Shown: piece by piece, positions 8,571 through 17,033 of the stretch
How the letters are laid out: each line of letters opens with the position of its first letter
Position numbering within the stretch: the first letter of the stretch is position 1
Assembly: GCA_030540195.1 (NCBI GenBank)
Contig: JAUNWT010000006.1
Location: 1-60,173, forward strand
Origin: Bacillota bacterium
GTDB taxonomy: Bacteria > Bacillota_I > Bacilli_A > Erysipelotrichales > Coprobacillaceae
DNA length: 60,173 nt
Direction of reading: 5' to 3'
Notes under the pieces: model-generated
The model's database searches: none
The model's input: only the letters and a program-made list of their open reading frames with translations
What the model was told of the DNA's origin: nothing
Position numbers and translations under genes: made by a program

Positions 8571-9304
8571 TATTCTTTCATTAAAATATCAAGTGCTTCT
8601 TCGACACTATCAACCACGTCATCAACAATCGATGTTAAACTTTCGGGTGATGTTGGAAAAGTAAAAGAATGATCCACAGTTTCTAACATAGGTATGTCAT
8701 TATACGAATCACCAATTCCAGCAACTTCCTCTAAATGCATTAATTCTTTTAATTTTAAAATTCCTAAGCCCTTAGAACATCCTTTTTCAGTAATATCAAT
8801 AAATTCTTTATTTTGATGTGCTGTTAATTCAGGAAAATGTTCTTCAATATCAAGACACACTTTTCTCGCGTTTTCATCTGTTTTTGCATTCATGGATAAA
8901 CCATAAATATCTCCTTCTACTTCATCTAAAGAAGTAATGACTTGTCTAACCATTGAACCTAATTCTTCTTTTAAAAATGTATAAATTTGCATATTCGCTT
9001 GAATAAAAATATCATAATCTTTTTGATAACGATCATAAAATTCATGTAATAAATGTTTAGAAATCGTACTTTTATAAATAACTTCTCTTTCTTTATTTAA
9101 TACGAGCGCTCCTGTACATAGAATATAGAAATCAAAGTCAATATAAGGCTTACAAAATTCATAGATACCTTTAAAAGGTCTTCCACTACATAAGCCAAAT
9201 AAGTTTCCTGCTTTTTGAAACTCTTTGATTTTCTTTAAATCCCCTTCTTTAAATTTTTCATTAAATAATAATGTTCCATCATAATCACTTGCTAGTACTT
9301 TCAT
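8570..9304 (-). CDS. Cof-type HAD-IIB family phosphatase
   Basis: 244 residues with 'SDYDGTLLF' (nucleophile Asp near residue 7), 'CSGRPF', 'KGCSKGLGI' and 'GIGDSYNDIPML'. It is the paralogue of the HAD gene at 6490-7224. GGAGG stands before the ATG at 9304. Translational coupling with the downstream RpiR gene (TAATG) suggests the phosphatase acts on the phosphosugar the regulator senses, perhaps lowering the signal; this is inference. Catalytic residues are intact, so a working phosphatase is expected. Confidence 0.9.
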   Translation of the reverse strand: MKVLASDYDGTLLFNEKFKEGDLKKIKEFQKAGNLFGLCSGRPFKGIYEFCKPYIDFDFYILCTGALVLNKEREVIYKSTISKHLLHEFYDRYQKDYDIFIQANMQIYTFLKEELGSMVRQVITSLDEVEGDIYGLSMNAKTDENARKVCLDIEEHFPELTAHQNKEFIDITEKGCSKGLGILKLKELMHLEEVAGIGDSYNDIPMLETVDHSFTFPTSPESLTSIVDDVVDSVEEALDILMKE

Positions 9305-9341
9305 AATAATCCTCCAATGCCTTTATTGTAGTTGATTTCAG

Positions 9342-9377
9342 AAAAAAAGAAAATCATTTTCATCGATTTTCTTTTTT
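9342..9377 (-). terminator. intrinsic terminator after the LOG-family gene
   Basis: Stem AAAGAAAATC / GATTTTCTTT with a 9-nt loop, about 12 bases after the stop at 9390, followed by T residues on the minus strand. The stem is AT-rich, so it may be weak. Confidence 0.6.
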
Positions 9378-9389
9378 AGAAACATCTTC

Positions 9390-9920
9390 TTATTTTAATA
9401 TCTCTTTTATTTCCTCTAGATTTTCTACAAAATAAATACCTTCTTGTTTTTCCTTAGAGGATAAATCAAAAGTAATCATCTTATCTAAAAGTTTCTTTAA
9501 ATCATCATAATACCCATTTAAATTATAAAGCATACAAGGTGTCTTTAAATGTTTTAATGAGACTTTAGACATAACTTCTGTAATCTCTTCTAACGTTCCT
9601 GTTCCTCCTGGAAAAGCAATAAATGCATCTCCTAATTCAATCATTTTTGTTTTTCTTTCGCTCATATCTTGTGTCACAATTAATTGTGTTATTTCAGGAT
9701 AATCAAAACCGGCATCAATGAAAAATTGTGGTTCCACACCTATAACTTTCCCCTTTGCCTTTAATACACTTTCAGCCAATTCTCCCATTAAGCCACATTT
9801 AGAACCTCCATAAACAAGAGTATGTCCATTTTCGCCAATCCACTTACCAAGTTCTCTTGATGCTAAAGTAAGGCTTTGATCATTTCCACTACTTGCCCCT
9901 AAATAAACTGTTATATTCAT
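9390..9920 (-). CDS. LOG family protein (TIGR00730-type nucleoside monophosphate phosphoribohydrolase)
   Basis: About 176 residues, a normal length for the LOG family. The signature 'PGGTGTLEE' and the N-terminal 'VYGGSKCGLMG' mark the nucleotide-binding Rossmann-like fold. LOG enzymes cleave the N-glycosidic bond of nucleoside 5'-monophosphates, releasing base and ribose 5-phosphate. Many bacterial members were once labelled lysine decarboxylases, which they are not. The ATG at 9920 is preferred since GGAGGT precedes it by four to five bases; an in-frame TTG upstream overlaps the Shine-Dalgarno site. It is a single-gene unit with its own terminator, with no clear functional link to neighbours. 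Confidence 0.88.
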   Translation of the reverse strand: MNITVYLGASSGNDQSLTLASRELGKWIGENGHTLVYGGSKCGLMGELAESVLKAKGKVIGVEPQFFIDAGFDYPEITQLIVTQDMSERKTKMIELGDAFIAFPGGTGTLEEITEVMSKVSLKHLKTPCMLYNLNGYYDDLKKLLDKMITFDLSSKEKQEGIYFVENLEEIKEILK

Positions 9921-10027
9921 GAATACCTCCAAAATTTATAAATTAAATCATTTTTATTCTTTTGACTTATTATATCATTTTCTGTATAAAAAATAAGATT
10001 TTGTCTCATAATAAAGCAGGTGATTTT

Positions 10028-11368
10028 ATGAATGAATCTTATTGGCAAAAGACAAGTCAACATCCTTGTTTTAAACAATTAAATAAAGATATAAAAACCG
10101 ATATTCTTATTATTGGTGGGGGTTTATCTGGTATTTTATGTGCCTATCAATTAAAAGAAACAGGTAAAAAAATAACTGTTGTGGAAAAAGATCTTTTAGG
10201 CAGTCATACCAGTGGACATACCACGGCTAAAATTACTCTTTTACAAGGTCTTATTTATCAAAAACTTGTAAAACATTATAATATCGAAACTGCTTATTTA
10301 TACTATCAAAGTCAAAAAGAAGCAATGAAAGGCATTCAAGATTTAATTAAAAAAGAAAAGATCGATTGTTGTTTTAAAGAATGTACCATGTCTTTATATA
10401 CCGATGATTTAAAAAATGTCGAAAAACTTGAAAAAGAACAACATTATTTACAACTCTTTGGGGAGACTGTTTTTGATGAACAAAAACATTTAAAAACAAT
10501 CAGTTTAGATCATCAATACATTTTTCATCCTTTAAAATATCTTTATAGTCTTATTGATTGTTGTAAAAAAGAAAATGTCCAATTTTATGAACACAGTCGT
10601 GTTGAAAAAATCATAAGAAGAAAAAATGATTTTCTTGTCTATGTACAAGGACATCGTATTATCTGCCAAGATCTCATTCATGCAACGCGTTACCCTTTTA
10701 TTAAAAGAGGATTCTACTTTTTAAAAATGTTTCAATCTTTAGAAAGTGTTGATTTAAAACAAAGAACAGGAAATCAATGTACCCTTTCTATTGATCTTAC
10801 AGAAAGCTATCGTCCTTTGAAAAATCATGCTTTAGTTATTAATTCTAAAAGCAAAGATTGGTTTGCACAAGATACGATTCCTTTAAGAGGAATTCCTTAT
10901 ATGGGTCGTTATAGAGAACATGAATATTTTATTTATGGTTTTCAAAAATGGGGCATGACGAATTCTTTTCTAGCTTCTAAAATTATGAAAGATCTTTATT
11001 TAAATAATGATAATGCCTATCTTTCCTTATTTTCTTGTCATTATTATTCTTTAAGCTATTCTAAAATATTTTTGAAACAAATGTTGCATCATCTTTATCT
11101 TGGTTATATCAAATTTCATTTTCATACCAAAGAAAACTTACAAAGAGAACAAGGAGGACTTATAAAAATCAATCATAAACTCTATGCTGTTTATTTAGAT
11201 AAGCAAGGTATTTATCATTATTTTTCACCCTACTGTCCTCATTTAAAAGGTCTACTCTCTTTTGATGAAAAACATCAAATCTGGCATTGTCCCTGTCATC
11301 AATCTATTTTTGATTGTTATGGAAAACTTATTGAAGGACCTTGTTTAAAAGATATGAAGAAAAGATAA
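10028..11368 (+). CDS. FAD-dependent oxidoreductase with C-terminal Rieske domain
   Basis: 446 residues. A DAO-type FAD domain begins with 'DILIIGGGLSGILCAYQL' (residues ~28-45) and continues to 'IPYMGRY' and 'GFQKWGMTNS' (~300-330), typical of the family to which Bacillus YhfW belongs. A C-terminal Rieske [2Fe-2S] domain (~370-446) keeps the four iron ligands in 'CPHL' and 'CPCHQS'. The extra cysteine that normally forms the disulfide after the first ligand pair is Gly here ('CPHLKG'). The ATG at 10028 follows AGGTG; the upstream ORF extension has no support. The substrate of this family is not well known. The gene faces the surface-protein gene, with a shared terminator between them. Confidence 0.85.
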   Translation: MNESYWQKTSQHPCFKQLNKDIKTDILIIGGGLSGILCAYQLKETGKKITVVEKDLLGSHTSGHTTAKITLLQGLIYQKLVKHYNIETAYLYYQSQKEAMKGIQDLIKKEKIDCCFKECTMSLYTDDLKNVEKLEKEQHYLQLFGETVFDEQKHLKTISLDHQYIFHPLKYLYSLIDCCKKENVQFYEHSRVEKIIRRKNDFLVYVQGHRIICQDLIHATRYPFIKRGFYFLKMFQSLESVDLKQRTGNQCTLSIDLTESYRPLKNHALVINSKSKDWFAQDTIPLRGIPYMGRYREHEYFIYGFQKWGMTNSFLASKIMKDLYLNNDNAYLSLFSCHYYSLSYSKIFLKQMLHHLYLGYIKFHFHTKENLQREQGGLIKINHKLYAVYLDKQGIYHYFSPYCPHLKGLLSFDEKHQIWHCPCHQSIFDCYGKLIEGPCLKDMKKR

Positions 11369-11390
11369 AAACAGCACAATGTGCTGTTTT
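11367..11390. terminator. bidirectional intrinsic terminator
   Basis: Stem AAAACAGCAC / GTGCTGTTTT with a loop of about 3 nt between the convergent Rieske and surface-protein genes. A T tract is present on both strands. Confidence 0.85.
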
Positions 11391-11392
11391 CA

Positions 11393-13570
11393 TTATTTCA
11401 CCATTCTTTTTTTCTTAGTAAACAAGATTCCACCAAGTGATGCAAATAGAGTAAGTATTCCCATTTCTAAAGATGTTTCATCACCGGTTTTTACAGTAGT
11501 TTCTTTTGTAGTATTATTTTTTGTTTCAACAATCGTTTCTTGTGGTTTTTCCTTATTGTTTTCATTTGTCCCTATTACTTGTTCTGACTTTTTATTATCA
11601 TCCACTTTTGAAGAAGGATCATCTTTTTTATCCTCAATGCCTGTAGAAGGTTCTTCTTTTTTGTCATCAACGAGTGCTGGGATGACTTTTCCTTTAACTA
11701 AAACCGTTCCACATTCAATACAGTACGTATCTCCTGTATAACCCTCTTTACCAATTTTAGCTTCTATTTGTCCTCTTATTTCTGTTTCACCCTCATGATT
11801 TTTTAAATCTAGATCACCATATTCTTCATTACAAACACTACATATTGCTTTTTGGTGACAGTTTGCTTTTCCACCTGTATGTTCTTCTACATCTTTTGTA
11901 TTTCCGCATTCGCATTCGAGCCAATGTTTATTTTCATTTGATTTTACTTTATAAGCATGAGCATGTACATTATTTCCTACATTGTTTGAAAAACCAATTG
12001 AACTATCTGCAGGAACAGTAATCATTGAATCTGTATCATCAAATTCTGGAAGTGTGAAATTTCCTTCAGCCTTTTTATCTACTGTTAAAGATGAATTTGT
12101 TGCTAAACGAATTTCACCATTACCGCTAAGAGATTCAATTTTAGCATCTCCAGATATTTTCATACCACCATCATTCATCATTATATTTGAATTATTGATT
12201 TGACTAGCATCTAATGAAACATAAGTGTCTCCTAATTCTATACTTGTAAAGCCTTCTATATTTGGTAAATTATAATAATAATTACTTCTTCCAATGTTTT
12301 CAAATGATATTTGTGCTTGATTACTATAGCCTTTAATTTGAATTTTTTTACCTAAAGATGTACTTCCTGGCAATCTTTCTTTAAAAGTTAGATGATCTCC
12401 AATAATTTCACTAAAACCAAAGCTTCCACCATTATCCATAACAAAAGCATGTTCATTCGCATTTAGTTGACATAATTTTCCTTGATCAGCATTTGTAAAA
12501 TTGTTGACATTTTTTATAGTAAGTGGGGCTTGTAAAGTTATACTTTCTGGAAGTTCAACATTATTTTGTCCAAAGTCAATAATCGTAGCTTTATTAGGCA
12601 TAATAGAAGGCCATTCAACAATACTATCACTCATATAGATCATAAAAGGACCTTCATTACTACTTTCATTAATTCCTTTAAAAGCATCAGTTAAAGAAGC
12701 ATAAGAGATAACTTGACCCTTATTATCCTTTACAACAGCCTTCGTATCTTCTACATTTTCATTAGCGAGTTTTACGGTAACTTTAGTATTTGATTTAAAT
12801 TGTGATGCTACTCTTGATTTTAAATCATTATTGGGAACTAAGAAAGTAACATTTTGTGTGTCTCCAAACATTTCGGCATTTAGATTGCCCACCGTTGAAA
12901 TCTTATGGGGACAATTTAAGATAAATCCACTAGGTAATCCACTAAAAGCGTATCTTGAAAATTGAAGTGGATTTAAAATTGTTATTTTTTCAATACCTGA
13001 ACCAAAAAATGCAAGTGCACTATTTGTCGTTATTTGTACTGAGGCAAATTGTAATTCTTTTAATGCTTTACAATTTTCAAAAGCTCTTCTATCTATGGTT
13101 AAATAGACAGCTGTATCTTCTGTAAATTTTGCTTCTGTTAAATTAGTACAACCACTAAAACAATATTGCCCAATTTTTTTTACTGCTGTTTTTGATAAAT
13201 CAATACGTGTTAATTCTGTATTTCCTTTAAATGCATTATTTTCCAATTCAGTGACATCATATTTTCCATTTGAAGTGATAAATGATGGAATTGTGATATC
13301 TCCTGTTACACTATTTCCATTTGTTAGTGTTACTTTTCCATGTGTTGAACCTGATGGAAGTGCTGTAATTGTATAAGTTATACCATTATCTTCAATTATA
13401 TCTCCTACAGCTAAAGTAACATCGACTGTATTTACTTCACTACTTTCTGTTAAAACAACGTCATTTTTTATATTTGTTGTATTTTCTTGCATGGCAAAGA
13501 CAATGGGACTTTGCGTACACATCATTGTCGCAATCAATACAGCCGAAGCTGCTTTTTGTTTCATTTTCAT
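11393..13570 (-). CDS. leucine-rich-repeat (BspA-like) cell-surface protein with C-terminal sorting-like signal
   Basis: 725 residues. A signal peptide (residues 1-26, lysines then a hydrophobic core, ending 'VFA') is followed by a BspA-like LRR_5 region of about 90-230 with 'FKGNTELTRIDLS' and 'CFSGCTNLTEAKF'. A long central region of beta-strand-type sequence (~270-530) follows, then cysteine pairs resembling small zinc ribbons ('CECG', 'CSVC', 'CIECG', ~545-615). A charged Lys/Asp/Glu linker precedes 'VKTGDE', a hydrophobic stretch and 'KKKR'. The end looks like a cell-wall sorting signal in which the usual LPxTG is degenerate. GAGGAG precedes the ATG. Likely a wall-anchored adhesin or carbohydrate-contact protein; the ligand is unknown. 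Confidence 0.85.
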   Translation of the reverse strand: MKMKQKAASAVLIATMMCTQSPIVFAMQENTTNIKNDVVLTESSEVNTVDVTLAVGDIIEDNGITYTITALPSGSTHGKVTLTNGNSVTGDITIPSFITSNGKYDVTELENNAFKGNTELTRIDLSKTAVKKIGQYCFSGCTNLTEAKFTEDTAVYLTIDRRAFENCKALKELQFASVQITTNSALAFFGSGIEKITILNPLQFSRYAFSGLPSGFILNCPHKISTVGNLNAEMFGDTQNVTFLVPNNDLKSRVASQFKSNTKVTVKLANENVEDTKAVVKDNKGQVISYASLTDAFKGINESSNEGPFMIYMSDSIVEWPSIMPNKATIIDFGQNNVELPESITLQAPLTIKNVNNFTNADQGKLCQLNANEHAFVMDNGGSFGFSEIIGDHLTFKERLPGSTSLGKKIQIKGYSNQAQISFENIGRSNYYYNLPNIEGFTSIELGDTYVSLDASQINNSNIMMNDGGMKISGDAKIESLSGNGEIRLATNSSLTVDKKAEGNFTLPEFDDTDSMITVPADSSIGFSNNVGNNVHAHAYKVKSNENKHWLECECGNTKDVEEHTGGKANCHQKAICSVCNEEYGDLDLKNHEGETEIRGQIEAKIGKEGYTGDTYCIECGTVLVKGKVIPALVDDKKEEPSTGIEDKKDDPSSKVDDNKKSEQVIGTNENNKEKPQETIVETKNNTTKETTVKTGDETSLEMGILTLFASLGGILFTKKKRMVK

Positions 13571-13757
13571 TTATTTTTGCTCCTCATATAATATTAACCT
13601 AAAGCTTTAAATTACACGCCTAGTATATCTAGACAAGAAGTTTCTAAATAGCTTAAAATGATTAATGTCATGTAAAGGTTGTGTAAATTATATTTTGATT
13701 TATGATACCCTTTTCATTCTTTCTATTATATAATAAAAATAGTATGGGAGGAAGTTT

Positions 13758-14651
13758 ATGAAAACATATTTAACATTAGATGTTGGTGGCAGTGCCATCA
13801 AATATGCGTTAATGCAAGAAGATTTAACGATTTTAGAAAAATCAAGTGTTCCAACTCCTATGGATACCCTTGAAAACTTTATTGAAACAATTGGAAAAAT
13901 CTATGATCAATATCAAGATCGAATTGATGGTATGGCCCTTTCGATGCCTGGCATCATTGATCCTGAAAGAGGCTATCAATATACCGGTGGTGCTTTACGC
14001 TATATTGATAAATTAGAAACTGTTGAAGTTTTAAAGAAACGTTGTCCAACAAATATCACTATTGGTAATGATGCCAAATGTGCTGCCAATGCAGAAATTG
14101 GTTTTGGAAATCTTCAAGATATTCAAGATGGTGCTGTCGTTATTTTAGGAACAGGAATTGGTGGATGTTTGATTAAAGATCATAAAGTTCATACAGGAAG
14201 ACATTTTTCAGCGGGTGAATTTTCTTTTATTAAAACAAACAACTTAGATCCTTTTACTTGGAATCATGCTTGGTGCATGAGAAATGGTATTTCAGGTTTA
14301 TTACAACGTGTTCAAGAAGCCCTTGAAACAGATAAAGAATATAGTGGCATTGAAATCTTTGAAATGGCTAATAATGGTAATGAAAAAGTCATTGCGGGAA
14401 TTGATGCTTTTGCCAAAGAAGTCGCAACTCAAATCTTTAATGTACACATTATTTTTGATTGTGAAAAAGTGGCTATTGGTGGTGGTATTTCCGCTCAACC
14501 ACTTCTTATTGAACTCATTAATAAAAATATAAATGAAATTTTTGATAATTTACACTTTGATGTTTATCATCCTGAAATTGTTCCATGTAAATTTAGAAAC
14601 GACGCTAATTTAATTGGTGCCCTTTATCAACACATTCAAACTTTTAAATAA
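13758..14651 (+). CDS. ROK family sugar kinase (no zinc motif)
   Basis: 297 residues. The ATP-binding phosphate loop 'LDVGGSAIKYAL' is at residues 7-18, 'GNDAKCAANAE' holds the catalytic Asp near residue 100, 'ILGTGIGGCLI' is near 130-140, and 'AIGGGIS' follows in the C-terminal half. The usual ROK zinc site (CxCGxxGCxE) is absent; where it should be, after 'SAGEFSF', the sequence reads 'WNHAWCMRNGISG'. Zinc-less ROK proteins include BglK-type beta-glucoside kinases, so a disaccharide or glycoside substrate is possible. No HTH domain is present, so it is an enzyme rather than a repressor. GGGAGG precedes the ATG. It opens a short plus-strand run with a PII-like and a flavodoxin gene. Confidence 0.88.
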   Translation: MKTYLTLDVGGSAIKYALMQEDLTILEKSSVPTPMDTLENFIETIGKIYDQYQDRIDGMALSMPGIIDPERGYQYTGGALRYIDKLETVEVLKKRCPTNITIGNDAKCAANAEIGFGNLQDIQDGAVVILGTGIGGCLIKDHKVHTGRHFSAGEFSFIKTNNLDPFTWNHAWCMRNGISGLLQRVQEALETDKEYSGIEIFEMANNGNEKVIAGIDAFAKEVATQIFNVHIIFDCEKVAIGGGISAQPLLIELINKNINEIFDNLHFDVYHPEIVPCKFRNDANLIGALYQHIQTFK

Positions 14652-14677
14652 TTTTCTCTTTGAGAAATATCTTTTTT
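14652..14677 (+). terminator. possible weak terminator after the ROK gene
   Basis: Six-bp stem TTTCTC / GAGAAA with a 3-nt loop right after the stop, followed by TATCTTTTTT. The stem is short, so read-through is likely. Confidence 0.4.
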
Positions 14678-14720
14678 AATAAAGAAAATCAGTGTACAAT
14701 AACGTTGAGGGGTGACAATT

Positions 14721-15056
14721 ATGCAAGTAGTATTTGTTGTTTTACATAAAACAGAACTTTTACAAAATTTACTAACAAGTTTAAAAAAAGCAGGAGTTAA
14801 TGGTGGAACGATCATTGATTCCCAAGGGATGATTTCTTATATTCAAGAAAGTGATGAAAGTTATATCTTAGGTTCTTTACGACTTTTCCTTGAACAAGCA
14901 CGTCCTGATAGTAAAACAATGTTTTTCATTGTCAAAGATGAACAAACTGATCTTGTTTTTGATACAATTGATAAAGCTTTGGGTGGTTTAGAAAATCATA
15001 ATACAGGTATTGCCTTTGCAATGCCTATTACAAGAGTCGCAGGAGTTGTAAAATAG
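14721..15056 (+). CDS. PII-like small protein
   Basis: 111 residues with the ferredoxin-like PII layout. The first strand is 'QVVFVVLHKTELLQNLLTSL', then 'AGVNGGTIIDSQGM' at the turn that carries the T loop in true PII, and 'NTGIAFAMPITRVAGVV' as the C-terminal strand. The T loop is very short and the uridylylated Tyr of GlnB is not evident, so it is a PII-like protein rather than a standard nitrogen sensor. The ATG at 14721 is preferred; the upstream in-frame GTG at 14712 overlaps the GAGGGG site. Trimeric ligand-binding sensor function is inferred from the fold. Confidence 0.7.
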   Translation: MQVVFVVLHKTELLQNLLTSLKKAGVNGGTIIDSQGMISYIQESDESYILGSLRLFLEQARPDSKTMFFIVKDEQTDLVFDTIDKALGGLENHNTGIAFAMPITRVAGVVK

Positions 15057-15080
15057 AAAGGACGAAAGTTCTTTTTATTT
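15057..15080 (+). terminator. hairpin between PII-like and flavodoxin genes
   Basis: Seven-bp stem AAAGGAC / GTTCTTT closed by a GAAA tetraloop, followed by TTATTT. It could be a weak terminator or could hold the only GGA-type ribosome-binding sequence upstream of the flavodoxin gene. Confidence 0.4.
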
Positions 15081-15087
15081 ATAAAAG

Positions 15088-15543
15088 ATGATTCATTATT
15101 TTAGTCAAACAGGGAATACCCAACTCCTTGGTGATTTCTTAAAAGATCATATCAAAGATTCAAAAACGATCTATGTTGGTTTTTGGACAGATAAAGGAAA
15201 CGCCAATCAAGAAGCTTTAGATTATTTAAAAACATTGCATCATCAAAAAATCTTTCTCTTTGGGACCGCTGGTTTTGGAAAAAGTGAAGAGTATTTTGAA
15301 CGTATTATCAATAAAGTTAAAGAAAACATTGATTCTACGAATGAAGTTGTAGGATATTTTATGTGTCAAGGAAAGATGCCTGAAACTGTTCTTCAACGCT
15401 ATTTTGCTTTAAAAGAAAGTGGAAAAGCACCAAGAAATATTGATTTGCTTATTGAAAACTATTATGAGGCACTTAATCATCCAAATAAAGAAGATCTAGA
15501 AAATTTAAAAAAAGAAGTCCTAAAAATAAAAGACAACTGTTAG
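15088..15543 (+). CDS. flavodoxin family protein (BilS-like)
   Basis: 151 residues with a flavodoxin-like fold. The FMN phosphate loop is 'FSQTGNTQ' (residues 5-12), followed by 'YVGFWTDKG' and 'FLFGTAGFGKSEEYF', then 'GYFMCQGKMPE'. The last three are hallmarks of the group that includes BilS, the flavodoxin-like partner of bilirubin reductase in gut Bacillota. No bilR-like gene is nearby, so a role in bilirubin reduction is not supported here. The N-terminus is a few residues shorter than usual. The ATG has a poor ribosome-binding site and a stop codon sits two codons upstream in frame, so no extension is possible. A strong terminator overlaps the gene's end. Confidence 0.75.
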   Translation: MIHYFSQTGNTQLLGDFLKDHIKDSKTIYVGFWTDKGNANQEALDYLKTLHHQKIFLFGTAGFGKSEEYFERIINKVKENIDSTNEVVGYFMCQGKMPETVLQRYFALKESGKAPRNIDLLIENYYEALNHPNKEDLENLKKEVLKIKDNC

Positions 15544-15563
15544 AAACTAATAGTTGTCTTTTT
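15528..15563. terminator. bidirectional intrinsic terminator
   Basis: Stem AAGACAACT / AGTTGTCTT with the flavodoxin stop codon in the loop, followed by a T run. The SDR gene on the minus strand ends four bases beyond it. Confidence 0.85.
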
Positions 15564-15566
15564 TCA

Positions 15567-16349
15567 TTAATAAGTTTGCCCACCATCAACACCTAAGTTT
15601 TGAGCTGTAATGTTGTTAGAATCATCACTTGCTAGAAATAAAACAGCATTTGCAATATCTTTTGCCTCTTGTGGTCTTCCTAAAGGAATATCCTTTGTAA
15701 AAGAAGCAAAGACCTCATCTTTTTGATCTTCATGACCTACAGTAAGTTCATTTAACATGTTTTCCCATAATGGTGTACGAACAATTCCTGGTAATACACA
15801 GTTAATATTGATATTATCTTTTGCATACTCTCTAGCAAGGCAAGCTGTAAGCTCTAGAACACCTGCTTTAGTAATAGAATAAACAGATGCATTGGCTCCA
15901 CCTAATTTTGCAGCGACTGATGACATATTGATAATCTTTCCATAATGTTGTTTTTGCATAACAGGTAAAACAGCTTTACATCCATAAACTGTTCCATTTA
16001 GGTTAATTTTAATCATACGATCAATGTCTTCATCTTCCATTTCGATTAATGGTAATGACTTACAAATACCCGCATTATTCACTAAAATATCAATTCTTCC
16101 CCATTGACTTTCAATAGCACTTACAAGATTTTGGAAATCATTTGCCTTAGAAACATCCACTTGATAAGCCATCACCTTTGTCCCATATTTTGATAATTCC
16201 TCTTTTGTTTGATTTGCTGTTTCAATATTCAAATCAGCAATCACAACATTTGCTTTTGCCTTAACAAACTCTAAAGCAATCGCTTTTCCAAGACCCATTG
16301 AAGCTCCTGTAATAATTACATTTTTTCCACTAAAATCATATTTAATCAT
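15567..16349 (-). CDS. short-chain dehydrogenase/reductase (SDR)
   Basis: 260 residues, a classical SDR. It has the cofactor motif 'TGASMGLG' (residues ~14-21), 'NNAG' near 90, a catalytic Ser in 'NMSSVAA' (~140) and the 'YSITK' Tyr/Lys pair (~155-159). The C-terminal 'GVDGGQTY' fits the FabG-like class ('G-DGG'). An Asp follows the second strand ('VVIADLN'), which usually means NAD preference. Such enzymes act on 3-oxoacyl, sugar-alcohol or hydroxybutyrate-type substrates; the exact one cannot be told. It has its own promoter in the 91-bp gap after the Nudix gene, so is probably transcribed alone. Confidence 0.9.
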   Translation of the reverse strand: MIKYDFSGKNVIITGASMGLGKAIALEFVKAKANVVIADLNIETANQTKEELSKYGTKVMAYQVDVSKANDFQNLVSAIESQWGRIDILVNNAGICKSLPLIEMEDEDIDRMIKINLNGTVYGCKAVLPVMQKQHYGKIINMSSVAAKLGGANASVYSITKAGVLELTACLAREYAKDNININCVLPGIVRTPLWENMLNELTVGHEDQKDEVFASFTKDIPLGRPQEAKDIANAVLFLASDDSNNITAQNLGVDGGQTY

Positions 16350-16370
16350 TTTCTTTCACCTCTAGTGACA

Positions 16371-16399
16371 ATTATAGAAACCTCAATCTATTTATACAA
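16371..16399 (-). promoter_or_regulatory. sigma-A promoter of the SDR gene
   Basis: On the minus strand, -35 TTGTAT (16394-16399), a 17-bp spacer and -10 TATAAT (16371-16376), about 20 bases before the SDR ATG. Confidence 0.65.
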
Positions 16400-16440
16400 T
16401 TTCATTTGCTAATAGAAATCATTAGTAAAAAGAATTGACA

Positions 16441-16995
16441 TTAAAAAAACATTTTTATTTTTTCATTTAATTTTTTATAAACATTTTCGACCAACCATGG
16501 CTCTGTAGAAGCTTTTAAGGCTTCTTCAAAACCAAACCATTGTAATCCTTTATTTTCATCTTCTTTAATAATTAATTGTTCTTGATCATTAGCTTCCATT
16601 AAATAGGTAATATTGTAATGAAGATGACTAGATACATAAGCACCATTTTTGATATGTCCATTGACTGTTAAAATTTCAATTGAAAAGGGATCCTCTTTTA
16701 AAAATCGAACATGTTTTAAACCACTTTCTTCTTGAAATTCCTTTAAGGCCACTTTTTTAAAATCCTTTTGACCATCAACATGTCCCCCAAGCCAACACCA
16801 AGAATTATATATTTTATGATAACACATTAAAACTTTATCATGATTTTGATTTAAAACCCAACAAGAAACGGTAAAATGTCCTATTGTATTTTTACGTGTT
16901 AGAACATCATCTTGTTCAATCACTTTAAGTAAGAGCTCTTTATCTTTTTCTTCTTGTTCATTAAAAGGTTGATAATTGAATAATTGTTGTTTCAT
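16441..16995 (-). CDS. Nudix hydrolase
   Basis: 184 residues. The Nudix box is recognisable ('GGHVDGQKDF' then 'KEFQEESGL', residues ~73-95): the metal-binding EExGL core is kept, while the first Glu of the consensus and the Arg are both Lys. The preceding 'WCWLGGHVDGQ' is typical of IDI/ADP-ribose-like Nudix proteins. It hydrolyses a nucleoside diphosphate linked to another group; the substrate is unknown. GGAGG precedes the ATG. It lies just after the tandem RpiR-like genes of the nucleoside-salvage cluster, but a terminator hairpin separates it from them. Confidence 0.88.
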   Translation of the reverse strand: MKQQLFNYQPFNEQEEKDKELLLKVIEQDDVLTRKNTIGHFTVSCWVLNQNHDKVLMCYHKIYNSWCWLGGHVDGQKDFKKVALKEFQEESGLKHVRFLKEDPFSIEILTVNGHIKNGAYVSSHLHYNITYLMEANDQEQLIIKEDENKGLQWFGFEEALKASTEPWLVENVYKKLNEKIKMFF

Positions 16996-17007
16996 GGTTT
17001 CCTCCTT

Positions 17008-17033
17008 AAAAAAAACAGGTTATCCCTGTTTTT
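17008..17033 (-). terminator. intrinsic terminator between the RpiR-like and Nudix genes
   Basis: Stem AAAAACAGG / CCTGTTTTT with a 5-nt loop that includes the RpiR-like stop codon. On the minus strand it runs into about eight T. The Nudix Shine-Dalgarno site follows directly, so some read-through may feed that gene. Confidence 0.75.

Noticed and set aside
11379-11741. A 120-codon frame on the + strand opposite the surface-protein gene
   Set aside because: It reads the complement of the low-complexity Lys/Asp/Glu linker, giving an artificial Ser/Phe/Val-rich product, and has no ribosome-binding site.
15088-15543. Bilirubin reduction locus
   Set aside because: The flavodoxin resembles BilS, but no BilR-like reductase is present in the window, so the function cannot be claimed.
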